A stretch of 64,000 bases of DNA from positions 124,001-188,000 of the forward strand of contig NZ_JBNGOZ010000005.1 of assembly GCF_050589825.1 (NCBI RefSeq). Reading direction: 5' to 3'. This DNA is from Carboxylicivirga longa. GTDB taxonomy: Bacteria; Bacteroidota; Bacteroidia; Bacteroidales; Marinilabiliaceae. The notes beneath the pieces are model-generated. The model did not search any database and was not told the origin of the DNA. It was given only the letters and a program-made list of their open reading frames with translations. The translations under genes were made by a program, and so were the position numbers. Below are positions 40,158 through 49,304 of this stretch, in pieces. The first letter of the stretch is position 1. Each line of letters starts with the position of its first letter.

Positions 40158-42461
40158 TTATTCCACTACAATTTCATCGATAAACAGGAATACGCCCATT
40201 TCTTTTAGCTTCGGGTACTTAGCTTTTACCTTGATAAACTGTGTTTTTACGGGTTCAAAATTCACCGGAATATGCGTATTATTAACGGTTGACGACCATG
40301 GTGGCTGATAACGTACTGAGTTTTCCCACACACCCACCGGTTGATAATCTTTACCGTTGTCCGACACGAATACTTCAACGGAGGCAGGGTAAAATATACC
40401 GGCCCCATTTTCTTCAATGCAGCTTAATTTAAGCGAGCTGATTGCTTGTACTTCACTTAGTTCAATGTCGGCCTCAAAATCTTTATTCAATATGCCAAGC
40501 CATTTGCCATTGCCCCACTTATCGCCTCCGAATTGCGTATCGGTAAGGGTTGCTGCACCGCTCGAAGCGTATTTGTCTTCGGGAGCTGAGTGCAGGGTGA
40601 CGGTAGCGCCGGCTGCTTTATGAAGAATCGCTTCCTTTACTTCTGTTTTACCGGTTACCTGTCCATCTTTTGTGGCAATGGTTTTAATGGTAGCCGACTC
40701 GTTAAGCAGAAAGGGCTGCTCGTATAAAGTGGCATTTTCAGGATTGGGTTCAGAGCCATCGGTTGTGTAATAGATATCAGCATCTAACTCAGTGGTTAGG
40801 CTCACTTTTAACTGCTTTTGTTCCCGTAGCAATTCAATCTGAACACTGGGGCGCAAGGCACTGTAGGCATAGTTAATGTCCATGGCCTCGTAATGCTTCA
40901 GCATCTGGTTCATTTTTTGTCTGAAGTGCAGCCAGTTTTTTGTGTTGGGTGCCTGCCAGGCAATTTCCGACAGGGCAGCAATGCGCGGAAACAACATGTA
41001 TTCCACATGCTTTTCGTTGGGCATGTATTCGGTCCAGATATTGGCTTGAACACCCAGTAGCTGGTCAATGTATTTTTGCTCTACTCCGTCAGGAACGGGT
41101 TCGTAATCATACACTTTCTTTAGTGGCGCATAGCCTCCAAAGGCTTTGGGTTCTTGTGGGCTGAGGCTTTGGTAGTGGTCGAAATACAGATGCGAGCCGG
41201 TGGTTAAAACCGTTGGGTGTCCTTCTTTTAAACAGTCGGCTGCCCCCGATTCGGCTCCCCAATACATCACGGTGGCTGTTGGTGAGAGCTCTCCTTCCAT
41301 AATTTCGTGCCAGCCGATTAAGCGACGCCCTTTATTTTTCAGGTAAGTGTCAAAATGGTTGATAAAATGACTCTGCAGCTCAAAGGCATCATAGCCTTTG
41401 CGTCGCATCAGCTTCTGGCAATCAGGGCAATTGTTCCAGTTGGTTTTATTCACTTCGTCGCCTCCAATGTGTATGTATTCAGAAGGGAAGAGGCCGATGA
41501 TCTCATCTATTACATCTTCAAGCAGCTTATAGGCCGAAGGGTTGCTGGCGCAATACACGCCACTTCCTTTAACATAACGGCCGCGGGCATCTTTACAGGT
41601 TAAGTGGGGGTAACATTGAAACACCACCTCGGAGTGGCCGGGCAATTCTATTTCGGGCACCACTGTAATGAAGCGTTCGGCGGCATAGGCCACTATCTCA
41701 CGCACTTCCTCCTGCGTGTAAAAGCCTCCATACTTTTCTTCTTTATCGCCTTCGCGCCACACTTCAAACTCTTGCCAGGGCATTAGGTGGGGCTTTACTT
41801 TGCGCCAGGCACCAATATCCGTCAGTTCAGGATGCGATTTGATTTCGATGCGCCAGCCAATGCCATCAACCAGGTGCCAGTGAAACACGTTTAACTTGTG
41901 CATGGCCAGATAGTCGATGTATTTTTTTATAAACTCCTTAGGCATAAAATGGCGCGACACATCCAGGTGCATGCCTCGCCACTCGAAGCGGGGGCGGTCG
42001 GTGATGGTGCCTGCCGGTAGCGTAAGGTTATTGTACGTGCTTGTTATGTCAGCCGGTAATAACTGTCTGATGGTTTCCACTGCATAGAATAAGCCTTGTG
42101 GGCCGGCAGCTTTAATGCTGACTGCTTCATCGGTAATATTTAGCACATAGCCTTCGTTGCTCAAGGAATCCAGCTGATTGTCGTAAGCAAAAATAAAAGC
42201 CGGTTGCGCCGCTGCATTCTGTGCTTTCCAAGTGGTTTGGAAATCCATTTGGCAGACCTCGCCAAGTAGGGAGATGGCCGGCAGCATACTCGAGTCTTCG
42301 ATAATCACCGGCGTTGAAGCGTTAAAATTAAAGGCTCCTGTGTCATGCATAACCACCTGTAAGGGCTCCGGAATAATGGATACATTACCAGGCTGTTTGG
42401 CCTGACAGGCAGTTAGTAATAGGATAATGATGTACGGTAAAATTGTTTTCAACTTTTTCAT
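40158..42461 (-). CDS. Beta-N-acetylhexosaminidase, GH20 lipoprotein
   Basis: Exo-hydrolase that removes terminal GlcNAc/GalNAc from chitooligosaccharides or glycoconjugates. The 767 residues are a lipoprotein signal (lipobox LLLTAC, Cys 19), the GH20b N-terminal domain, the GH20 barrel (FEWRGMHLDVSRHFMPKEFI, HKLNVFHWHLVDGIGWRIEI), the catalytic Asp-Glu pair in YIHIGGDEVNKTNW near residue 335-340, WTEYMPNEKHVEYMLFPR, a chitobiase-C-like segment (YYTTDGSEPNPENATLY) and a C-terminal discoidin-like sandwich. Likely anchored in the outer membrane. No other glycan gene is adjacent. Confidence 0.95.
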   Translation of the reverse strand: MKKLKTILPYIIILLLTACQAKQPGNVSIIPEPLQVVMHDTGAFNFNASTPVIIEDSSMLPAISLLGEVCQMDFQTTWKAQNAAAQPAFIFAYDNQLDSLSNEGYVLNITDEAVSIKAAGPQGLFYAVETIRQLLPADITSTYNNLTLPAGTITDRPRFEWRGMHLDVSRHFMPKEFIKKYIDYLAMHKLNVFHWHLVDGIGWRIEIKSHPELTDIGAWRKVKPHLMPWQEFEVWREGDKEEKYGGFYTQEEVREIVAYAAERFITVVPEIELPGHSEVVFQCYPHLTCKDARGRYVKGSGVYCASNPSAYKLLEDVIDEIIGLFPSEYIHIGGDEVNKTNWNNCPDCQKLMRRKGYDAFELQSHFINHFDTYLKNKGRRLIGWHEIMEGELSPTATVMYWGAESGAADCLKEGHPTVLTTGSHLYFDHYQSLSPQEPKAFGGYAPLKKVYDYEPVPDGVEQKYIDQLLGVQANIWTEYMPNEKHVEYMLFPRIAALSEIAWQAPNTKNWLHFRQKMNQMLKHYEAMDINYAYSALRPSVQIELLREQKQLKVSLTTELDADIYYTTDGSEPNPENATLYEQPFLLNESATIKTIATKDGQVTGKTEVKEAILHKAAGATVTLHSAPEDKYASSGAATLTDTQFGGDKWGNGKWLGILNKDFEADIELSEVQAISSLKLSCIEENGAGIFYPASVEVFVSDNGKDYQPVGVWENSVRYQPPWSSTVNNTHIPVNFEPVKTQFIKVKAKYPKLKEMGVFLFIDEIVVE

Positions 42462-42679
42462 GTGTCTAACATTTGTTTTTCAATTGCCACATGGAACTCG
42501 CTATTTATGTCAATTCTCAGCATGAGAAAGAACGTCATATGGCTCGCTTCACAATTGTATTTGTTTGTAGGTAGCTAAAATAGCGTAAATCAGCTGGATT
42601 TCTTTGATCGGCAAGGGGGATAATTGTTCAATTATCGTTGCCGAATGGCTAAAATATGGAGAGAAAATGACAGCCAAAA

Positions 42680-42711
42680 AAAACGACTACCCAATAACAA
42701 GTAGTCGTTTT
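42680..42711 (-). terminator. Terminator of the small beta-barrel gene
   Basis: AAAACGACTAC (42680-42690) pairs with GTAGTCGTTTT (42701-42711), followed on the minus strand by a T-run. It lies 26 bases past the stop at 42737. Confidence 0.85.
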
Positions 42712-42736
42712 GTTTTTATCAATGCTTTTCTCTTTT

Positions 42737-43219
42737 TTAAAAGAGGTATTGAACACTTGCTCCAATTCGGAAATAGGTGTCGTCAATAATAGTAAAGCGT
42801 GCTTCCGGAGCTAAGTTTAATTGCTCGCTTAGCTTATAGTTCATACCAACCCCCAGGTTTAAACCAACATTGGAGTCAGAAGCTGAGCCGCCAATTCCAA
42901 AAGGGTTGTCTGGTATATCAAGCTTTACAGAAGTAATGTTTAAACCGCCAATGCCATAAAAGTTCATTTTTTCATCCTGCTGATGGAATACATAGTGGGC
43001 ATCGAAATCAAAGATGTTAAATGTTACATAATCTTTTTTGAAAATGTGGCTGTAGCCAAAGGCTCCTTCCCATTGGTCGGTAAAAGCATAAACACCGTTA
43101 AGGTTGATACCAATGTTACCAATCTCAGTTGCATATACCAATCCGGCACCAGCTCTTATTTTTGAAGAATCGAACGATTGTGCAAACAGGTTGCAAGAAA
43201 GGAGCAAGGCAACAAACAA
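42737..43219 (-). pseudogene. Small outer-membrane beta-barrel protein, apparent frameshift in the signal peptide
   Basis: The readable frame encodes 160 residues of an OmpW/opacity-type barrel: alternating strands (GIGGLNITSVKLDI, GLNLGVGMNYKLSEQLNLAP) ending in RIGASVQYLF, the terminal aromatic of outer-membrane barrels. It opens only at a TTG (43219) inside the signal peptide (FVALLLSCNLFAQS), with no basic n-region. An ATG at 43236, 38 bases downstream of a -7 box, reads M-K-R-I-stop; adding one A to the AAAA after that ATG would give MKKNLVLFVALLLSCNLFAQ, a normal signal. So either one base was lost (a real mutation or an assembly error) or a weak TTG start is used. Body and terminator are otherwise intact. 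Confidence 0.7.
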
Positions 43220-43273
43220 TACTAAATTCTTTTCATGATAATCAATTTTGTTGAGGTTTATTTATAATCTTTC

Positions 43274-43281
43274 CAAATATA
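43274..43281 (-). promoter_or_regulatory. -7 box for the beta-barrel gene
   Basis: The minus strand reads TATATTTG, a full TAnnTTTG match, 38 bases before the ATG at 43236. This fits that ATG being the original start. No clear -33. Confidence 0.4.
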
Positions 43282-43322
43282 GATAATTAAATCATTTTAC
43301 AGTATTCTGGTTCTCACTGTTT

Positions 43323-43823
43323 TTAGTTATTTACACTGAACATGACTGAAAAATCGCCCGTGTAGATACCGGTGAATGTTGCGCCATCCACCATTGTCAG
43401 GTTCATGTCGAGCGTGTAATTATTCCCTCCATTATGAGTAATCGTAACCTGGCCGCTTTTGAGGTTCGATGTGGTTATATTGGTTATGTCACTATCGGTG
43501 TACATGTAGTTAGTGAGCCAGTCGTTGAGTGCTTTGTCGCCTTCCATGGTGGGATAGGAATAACTGCCTGGGATGGTTTCTCGCGTATAGGCATCTATAT
43601 CGATCGCCAGGTTTTGAACCCCACTGGCATTGCCGCCACTCAAGTTAATGACAGTATGACCGCCATCGCCTGCTGATATACCCATTATGTTCGCCTCATT
43701 GATAGAGAAATGTACCCCATCTGCCTTTAAAGAATTTGAGCTGGGGCTTTCATCGTCTTTGCTGCAACTGAGCAGGCTTAAAAAAATGCTTAGTACTAGT
43801 GTTGTTTTCAATAGGTGTTTCAT
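43323..43823 (-). CDS. Hypothetical lipoprotein
   Basis: Lipoprotein of 166 residues (signal MKHLLKTTLVLSIFLSLLSC, Cys 20, followed by SKDDES; acidic residues after the Cys are common in surface-exposed Bacteroidetes lipoproteins). The mature part is beta-rich (GHTVINLSGGNASGVQNLAI, GQVTITHNGGNNYTLDMNLT) and resembles small single-sandwich proteins; no family recognised. It lies upstream of the beta-barrel gene on the same strand, but a separate promoter box and about 100 bases separate them. Confidence 0.75.
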   Translation of the reverse strand: MKHLLKTTLVLSIFLSLLSCSKDDESPSSNSLKADGVHFSINEANIMGISAGDGGHTVINLSGGNASGVQNLAIDIDAYTRETIPGSYSYPTMEGDKALNDWLTNYMYTDSDITNITTSNLKSGQVTITHNGGNNYTLDMNLTMVDGATFTGIYTGDFSVMFSVNN

Positions 43824-44170
43824 TTGTCTGTCTTTTAGTTGTCTTATAATATGTAATTAGCATGCAGTAGTTGCGGGTAAATTATTGATTAATAGCCTCT
43901 TATCCTTGGTGGCTATTTTGTGACCGAAAAGTGAGCTGCTGCGCTTATGCAAGAAAAATGTTGGGTCAGATATTCATTTAAAAATAGAACGTGTACTTAG
44001 CTGTTATAATAATTATGATAGTATTACGAGAAGCCATAGCTTTTGTTTCGTCTGTACTAGATAATAAATAAAATTATTAACGCTAAATTGTAATTAGGGG
44101 AGATGGATGAGTAACAAAAAAAAGCGGTACTGGCAACAGTACCGCTTTTCAGGGGGTGATAATTTTATTT
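43824..44170. other. 347-bp intergenic region
   Basis: No gene seen; AT-rich. It contains the terminator at 44120-44149 and a 7-bp inverted repeat AATAGCC/GGCTATT (43891-43897, 43911-43917) upstream of the lipoprotein gene, possibly in its leader. Confidence 0.6.
44120..44149 (-). terminator. Terminator of the SprB-repeat gene
   Basis: AAAAGCGGTACTG-gcaa-CAGTACCGCTTTT, a perfect 13-bp stem, followed on the minus strand by a T-run. It lies 21 bases past the stop at 44171. Confidence 0.9.
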
Positions 44171-46972
44171 TTAATATGCTGTTTGTATCAGCTTGCCACT
44201 GGCAGATTGTTTACCGCACTTTAGTTGATAAAAGTAGATGTTGCTTCCGGCAACCGGGCTCCTGAATTTGAAAGTATATTTTGTTTGGGCACTAACAGGA
44301 CCTTCGTATAAGCACTGCAGCAGTTTACCGTTAGCACCATAAATATTTAGTACAGCATAGTCATCTTCCGCCGGTGTGAATTCAATGGTTGTTTGTTCAA
44401 CAAACGGGTTGGGGTAACTCTTTGAAGCGAGTTTTGGCTGAACATTAATATTCAATGTGTCGAACATGATGCACTGGGCAGCTTTATAGGCTACCAAAAA
44501 GGATTGGGGCGCAGGTTTTGCTTGCGTACACAGCTTAAACTGCAAGCTAAATGATTCAGGATATTTGCCAAATCCTTCGATGTTATCAATCTTAAACCCA
44601 TAAAGGCCGGTGGTTGGATCGCTTGAGTTCAATTCCTCCGGCCAGTTTTGGGAGTTGCTTACTTCGCTGACAAAGCCCTCGTCGATACTGATTGTTAAGT
44701 GAGATAAATCGTATTGACAATTGCCATTGGTAATTACCTCTGCAGTGTACACATAGCAGTCGTCATTAGTCAATTCCATGTTTATTCCTATGATGTCTAA
44801 GCAGTTATTTTCACAGGTGGAAGTATCTGGAGTTTCACCTTCCGTGCCGTCTTCACCTGATGAGTCCTCGTTTGTACAGCTTAAAATAATAGTATCACTT
44901 GCAGTACAGCCATCTATACTGGTTACCTCCAGGCTTATGGATGCATTTCCTTCGCCTGATGAATACAAGAGCTGGTTGTCTGTTTGATTTTGAACCAGCC
45001 AATTGTTAGCGGTTTGGATAGTCCATTGATAGCTTTCAGCATGTTCTGTAATGGCTTGCAGTACATTATCTGTTGAATTACATAGCGGTGCATTAATTGG
45101 GGGCGTTATTTTGACCGATGCTTGCCTTACGGAATCAATTTGAACTGTTTGTGTGAGGTTACAAGCAATTGCATCTTCAATACTAACAGTATACTCGCCC
45201 GGCTCAAGGTTATTTCGCACCAAACCTGTATAGCCATCGGACCAAATGGCCACATATGGTTCATTGCCTTCAGAGGGTGTTATTGTTACAGAACCGTACG
45301 GCTGCTCGCAGTTGGGCTGAACAATATCAATGTTCGCTTTTAAAACTGCATCGGGACGCTCAATCGTAACATTTTGGGTAATACTACATTCATTGGCATC
45401 GATTACAGTAAACTCATAGTCGCCTTCTTTATCAGTAGTCAGTTGATCATCGGGCAGCAGCTCACCCTTATAGTAAATGTCATAAGGAGGTGTTCCCCCA
45501 TTGGCGTTAATGATTATTAGCATTGTAGAATCCTCTGATTCGCAGCTTTGGCGTCTTACAGCGGCATTCAGTGTAATCGCTTCGGGCTCACTGATTCTGA
45601 TATACTTTTTGTTGGAGCAGCCCACGCTGTCGGTAACGGTTACCGGATAGTAGTTGGGGGGCAGATTGGTAACAGTGCTTGTGGTATCACCGGTAATCCA
45701 TTGAATATCGTAGGGCGGTGTTCCGTTATTAATTTCGATACTGATGGATCCCGTACTATCGCCATGGCATAATGGGTTATTAACTGCGGCAGTGATATTC
45801 AGCTTTTTGAGTGTGACATATGCCCTTTCGGACTGAGCGCATCCATTGGCGTCGGTAACGGTTATCGTGTGTCCGCCGCTGCTTAGGTCGTTTGCAGTGG
45901 CTGTTGTATCACCATTATTCCAAAGATAAGTGTAAGGAGCAAGGCCGCCACTGACAGTGGCTGTAAGGGTTCCCTGACCTTCCTCATGGCATTCCAAAAC
46001 TGCGTTATCAATGTTGATGGAGAGATCCGATTCTTCCTTAACGCGGAATGCGTAGCTTTTTGCACAAGCCAGTGCATCCTCAACGGTCACGGTGTATAGG
46101 CCACCCTTCAGCTTATCAACAGTGGCGGTGGTGTGTCCCGTATTCCAGCTGTATTTATACGGCGGCAGTCCACCTGTTACTTCGATATGAATGGCTCCGT
46201 CTGAAAAGCCACAGTTGGAATTTGTGATTGTAGAATTGACTTTAATGCTTTCCGGCTCTGTAAGTGCAGCACTCAAAGTGAGGTTTTCTCCATTGGCATC
46301 ACTGATGTACACTTCATATTCGCCTGCGGGTAAGTTAGCGATATCCTCTGTAGTAAAGCCATTGTTCCATAGGAAGCTATAGGGGGGTATGCCGCCTCTA
46401 ACCGATACATCAATGCTTCCATTATCCTCGCCATAGCAAGTGATGGGATGCACTTCGATGGTAGCATCCAGTGCTTGTGAATCAATCAGAATGCTGTCGG
46501 TAAAGATGCATGTACCTGTTTTGTAGGCCACAGTAAAATAATTGTTTTTTATCTCTTCCATACAATCTTTATCATCGCTGCATATCGTATAGTTGAGAAT
46601 AAACGAATCGGCTTTCCCATCCTCGCCAAAGTTAGGGATATCATCCACCTTTAGCCCATAAATGCCGGTGGTGGGGTCCGCACTATTGAGGCTCATTGCC
46701 CAGTTTTCAGAATTTGTTGCTTCTGCAACAGTGCCGCAGGGTGCTTCAACGGTCAAGTGGGAGAGGGCCTGTCCGCATTGCTGTGCCGATACCTTTAATT
46801 CGATGTGCAGGCATAAATCCTCCTCGATTAACTCAACTATCTCTGTATTGAAGCAATCGTTACACTTTCCCTTGTTGTCTTGTGATAGTCCCTTAAGGGG
46901 CATAAGCATAATGCTTAAGAGGAAACAAGATGCCCATAGCTTATTGGCCATTTTAGGGTAAAATAATTTCAT
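44171..46972 (-). CDS. T9SS-secreted SprB-repeat protein with two bracketing homologous domains
   Basis: Secreted protein of 933 residues: signal (alternative ATG at residue 8), a Cys-rich domain A (41-163), six SprB repeats of about 73 residues (168-612; each with PxCxGxxxGSI, GGxPPYxxxWNxG, LxxGxYxVxVxDAxxC features), a PKD-like segment (615-715), a second copy of domain A (722-847) and a T9SS sorting domain (848-933: SYPNPFVEQTTIEF). In Flavobacterium, SprB is the mobile gliding adhesin; this protein shares only the repeat type and is far shorter. It is followed by its own strong terminator. A role as surface filament or adhesin is inference. Confidence 0.88.
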   Translation of the reverse strand: MKLFYPKMANKLWASCFLLSIMLMPLKGLSQDNKGKCNDCFNTEIVELIEEDLCLHIELKVSAQQCGQALSHLTVEAPCGTVAEATNSENWAMSLNSADPTTGIYGLKVDDIPNFGEDGKADSFILNYTICSDDKDCMEEIKNNYFTVAYKTGTCIFTDSILIDSQALDATIEVHPITCYGEDNGSIDVSVRGGIPPYSFLWNNGFTTEDIANLPAGEYEVYISDANGENLTLSAALTEPESIKVNSTITNSNCGFSDGAIHIEVTGGLPPYKYSWNTGHTTATVDKLKGGLYTVTVEDALACAKSYAFRVKEESDLSINIDNAVLECHEEGQGTLTATVSGGLAPYTYLWNNGDTTATANDLSSGGHTITVTDANGCAQSERAYVTLKKLNITAAVNNPLCHGDSTGSISIEINNGTPPYDIQWITGDTTSTVTNLPPNYYPVTVTDSVGCSNKKYIRISEPEAITLNAAVRRQSCESEDSTMLIIINANGGTPPYDIYYKGELLPDDQLTTDKEGDYEFTVIDANECSITQNVTIERPDAVLKANIDIVQPNCEQPYGSVTITPSEGNEPYVAIWSDGYTGLVRNNLEPGEYTVSIEDAIACNLTQTVQIDSVRQASVKITPPINAPLCNSTDNVLQAITEHAESYQWTIQTANNWLVQNQTDNQLLYSSGEGNASISLEVTSIDGCTASDTIILSCTNEDSSGEDGTEGETPDTSTCENNCLDIIGINMELTNDDCYVYTAEVITNGNCQYDLSHLTISIDEGFVSEVSNSQNWPEELNSSDPTTGLYGFKIDNIEGFGKYPESFSLQFKLCTQAKPAPQSFLVAYKAAQCIMFDTLNINVQPKLASKSYPNPFVEQTTIEFTPAEDDYAVLNIYGANGKLLQCLYEGPVSAQTKYTFKFRSPVAGSNIYFYQLKCGKQSASGKLIQTAY
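44432..46852 (-). repeat. Duplicated domain bracketing the SprB repeats (copies at 46484-46852 and 44432-44809)
   Basis: The copies share SNSxNWxxxLNSxDPTTGxYG, then (L/F)K(V/I)D(D/N)I..FG, a LSHLT segment and VAYK.xxC near the end, with conserved Cys. They are diverged at DNA level, so the duplication is old. The SprB array lies between them (45137-46471). Confidence 0.85.
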
Positions 46973-47074
46973 AACTAACGTGTTTGAGTGTAAGATTTAT
47001 ACTCTTTTGTCAGCATAAATGTTACACCGGTCAAAAAATCTTTTCACAAACAGCGTTCAAAACAGATAAAAAAA

Positions 47075-47098
47075 CGGCCACCGATCATTCGGCAGCCG
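47075..47098 (-). terminator. Terminator of the DUF3857 gene pair (copy 1 of a duplicated terminator)
   Basis: CGGCTGCCGA-ATGA-TCGGTGGCCG on the minus strand, a 10-bp stem with two G-U pairs, followed by TTTTTTT. It lies 48 bases past the stop at 47147. Identical to the hairpin at 51314-51337. Confidence 0.85.
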
Positions 47099-47146
47099 CA
47101 CATATTATACATTATTTGCTTTTTATTAATGAGTAATCAGTATCGA

Positions 47147-49294
47147 TTACAGCTTTTTTAATAATACTTTGCGTTCGCTGAAATTTGCCGCAGCATTCAA
47201 GAATTCAACATAGCTAGGCCATGTTTCAGCATTGTCGTAAATATGATTGTAATATTTATTGGAGGTAACAATGAGTTGATCTCCTTCTTTCTTGGCAGTG
47301 CTAACAAAGCCCCCTTGTGCGTTCTCAATATTGGTGTTTAACTGATCGATACCTTGCACAGTATAGCCTTTGGGGATAGTAACCCGAATGGTGTAGGAAT
47401 AGGCGCGAGGGCTGTATTGGTAGATGCCTTGTTGTCGGTCTAATTCTTCTTTTTCGATTTTCGTTTGCTTTTGAATCAACTTTCCAATCTCTACCATATA
47501 ATTGCGTCCGGCTTTTTTCACCAATTCTGAGGTTTGAAATGTATATTGATATTTCATCTCAGGCAGGGTATCAAAGCGGCCACTCTGGATAAGTTTAAAG
47601 TTCGATACAGTATCAATTTTCAAATCGAAACTATTGTCAGTGATTGATTTCAGTGTTTTATTGCGGTACTGTTCCTTCGTTTTAAGATAGGATTCACGAA
47701 GCCCTAGTAATTTCTTTTTCAACCAAAGAGTACCCTCAAAATTCTGTTGCATTTTAAACTTCGAACTTTCTTCTTCTTTATAATCGTATATGTCTAGAAG
47801 TGTATGTTGCGCATAGTTCTTTTGGTAACCGTTTAAGGTGCTGTGCATACTAATGGAGGCCGACTTAAGATCTTCACTTAGGGTAACATCTAAGGTGTTG
47901 ACTTCCTTATTATCATCCTTACTTATTACCGGTAAGGAAATTTTCTCCAATTTCCAATCCTTTGAGAGTGCATTGCCATCCAGTATGTAGGCTTCTGTTC
48001 CCATCAAATCAGCATCAAAATCTCCAGGGATACGATAATTATCGACAGGCGACAGGTATAGATATTCACCATTTTCTTTAATGCGGAATAAAAATTTCAG
48101 TTCCTGTTCCAACAATAAGTCATCAATTGATGCAATGTCTCTTGGTACTGCAATTACAATATCATGGGGTATGTCTTGAGCATCAAGAAACGTAGCAAAA
48201 CGATCGAAGCTCTGAAATGCATTGTCTTTGTACATCGCCAGGTTTTGATTCCATGTATCTTTATCAGCAATGGTTCTTACTTCGTCCCAGTTAAGCTCCT
48301 CGTTACGGCGATAGTAGAAGGCTGCTTTTGCCTTATCCATGCCGCTTGCCTTTTTATCCACATTTTTCTTAACATACTTGCTCATCTTAGAGATGTCAGT
48401 TGATACGTTGATGAAGATGTAGCTAAGGAAGTCTAAAAGTTCCTTTTCAGATACTTGACTTTTCACTTCTCCTGGTTCGCCTAAGAAAACATCGTTTTGC
48501 CTTACTGCCTTGCCTGATGCATAAGCTGCCCTGAATTTGATAGTAGGTAATTCGCGGTAAGGATAAAACCATCTGGTGGCTTTAACGCCTTCTCGATTTT
48601 TATCAACCAGGTAGTAGGTGATCTCATCTGTTTCCTCATCCACCTGTTTTTGCAACTGGGGTGCTCCGTTAACTGCATTCATTGAGATAAAACAGCGGCG
48701 TTGGGCTTTAAACTCAAGGCGCTGTTCAACTACAGGGTATTCTTGTGGCAGGTCGTATTGTACGGGGCGGAAATAGTACATGTTGGAGTTAAGCGGAAGA
48801 GTTTCCTCCTCACAAATGTAATAATCAAGAATATCGCCTACTTCAAGGTTGGGTATGGCCAGTTTTTTATAGGCCCGGGTTGAGCCACCCTTGTTCATTT
48901 CCATTTCAACAGCCGTCGATTGGTCAATAATGATTTCACGACCGTCCGGCTTTACAAGTTTAAAGCCCGTATAAACCGATAAGGCGCGTCGCTCAGAAGG
49001 GAAACTGATTTCTGAATATTCTTTTATTGCATTTTTATCGTTGAGTTTAATTCGAATATGATAATAGTTGTTGGTTTGTAGTTCTTTTATAATGGCAGGT
49101 TTGCGGTACTCAAAGCGGTTGAGCTGCGCTAGAATGACAGCTGAGCTGCTACTCCATTTGGCAGGTACGTTAGTGTTTGAAAAAGCAGTATTAGCAGAGC
49201 TCCACATTTCCGTTTTTATTTCCTCATATTTTTCACCGGCACTAAGCAGCTGGAAGGAGGCAACTAAGAATGTAATTATTAATTTAATTTTCAT
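47147..49294 (-). CDS. DUF3857 protein with degenerate transglutaminase domain
   Basis: Secreted protein of 715 residues from the ATG at 49294 (signal MKIKLIITFLVASFQLLSAG). It opens with a DUF3857 domain (YYHIRIKLNDKNAIKEYSEI, LEVGDILDYYICEEE) and continues into a transglutaminase-like core and a C-terminal beta domain. In the position of the catalytic YGDCKG of its neighbour it reads YKDNAFQSF, so the Cys is absent, and the matching His (DNHMV in the neighbour) is also missing. It is therefore probably non-enzymatic. It lies 10 bases downstream of the intact paralogue, so the two form an operon and the proteins may work as a pair. Confidence 0.88.
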   Translation of the reverse strand: MKIKLIITFLVASFQLLSAGEKYEEIKTEMWSSANTAFSNTNVPAKWSSSSAVILAQLNRFEYRKPAIIKELQTNNYYHIRIKLNDKNAIKEYSEISFPSERRALSVYTGFKLVKPDGREIIIDQSTAVEMEMNKGGSTRAYKKLAIPNLEVGDILDYYICEEETLPLNSNMYYFRPVQYDLPQEYPVVEQRLEFKAQRRCFISMNAVNGAPQLQKQVDEETDEITYYLVDKNREGVKATRWFYPYRELPTIKFRAAYASGKAVRQNDVFLGEPGEVKSQVSEKELLDFLSYIFINVSTDISKMSKYVKKNVDKKASGMDKAKAAFYYRRNEELNWDEVRTIADKDTWNQNLAMYKDNAFQSFDRFATFLDAQDIPHDIVIAVPRDIASIDDLLLEQELKFLFRIKENGEYLYLSPVDNYRIPGDFDADLMGTEAYILDGNALSKDWKLEKISLPVISKDDNKEVNTLDVTLSEDLKSASISMHSTLNGYQKNYAQHTLLDIYDYKEEESSKFKMQQNFEGTLWLKKKLLGLRESYLKTKEQYRNKTLKSITDNSFDLKIDTVSNFKLIQSGRFDTLPEMKYQYTFQTSELVKKAGRNYMVEIGKLIQKQTKIEKEELDRQQGIYQYSPRAYSYTIRVTIPKGYTVQGIDQLNTNIENAQGGFVSTAKKEGDQLIVTSNKYYNHIYDNAETWPSYVEFLNAAANFSERKVLLKKL

Positions 49295-49304
49295 AGTGTT
49301 GTGT

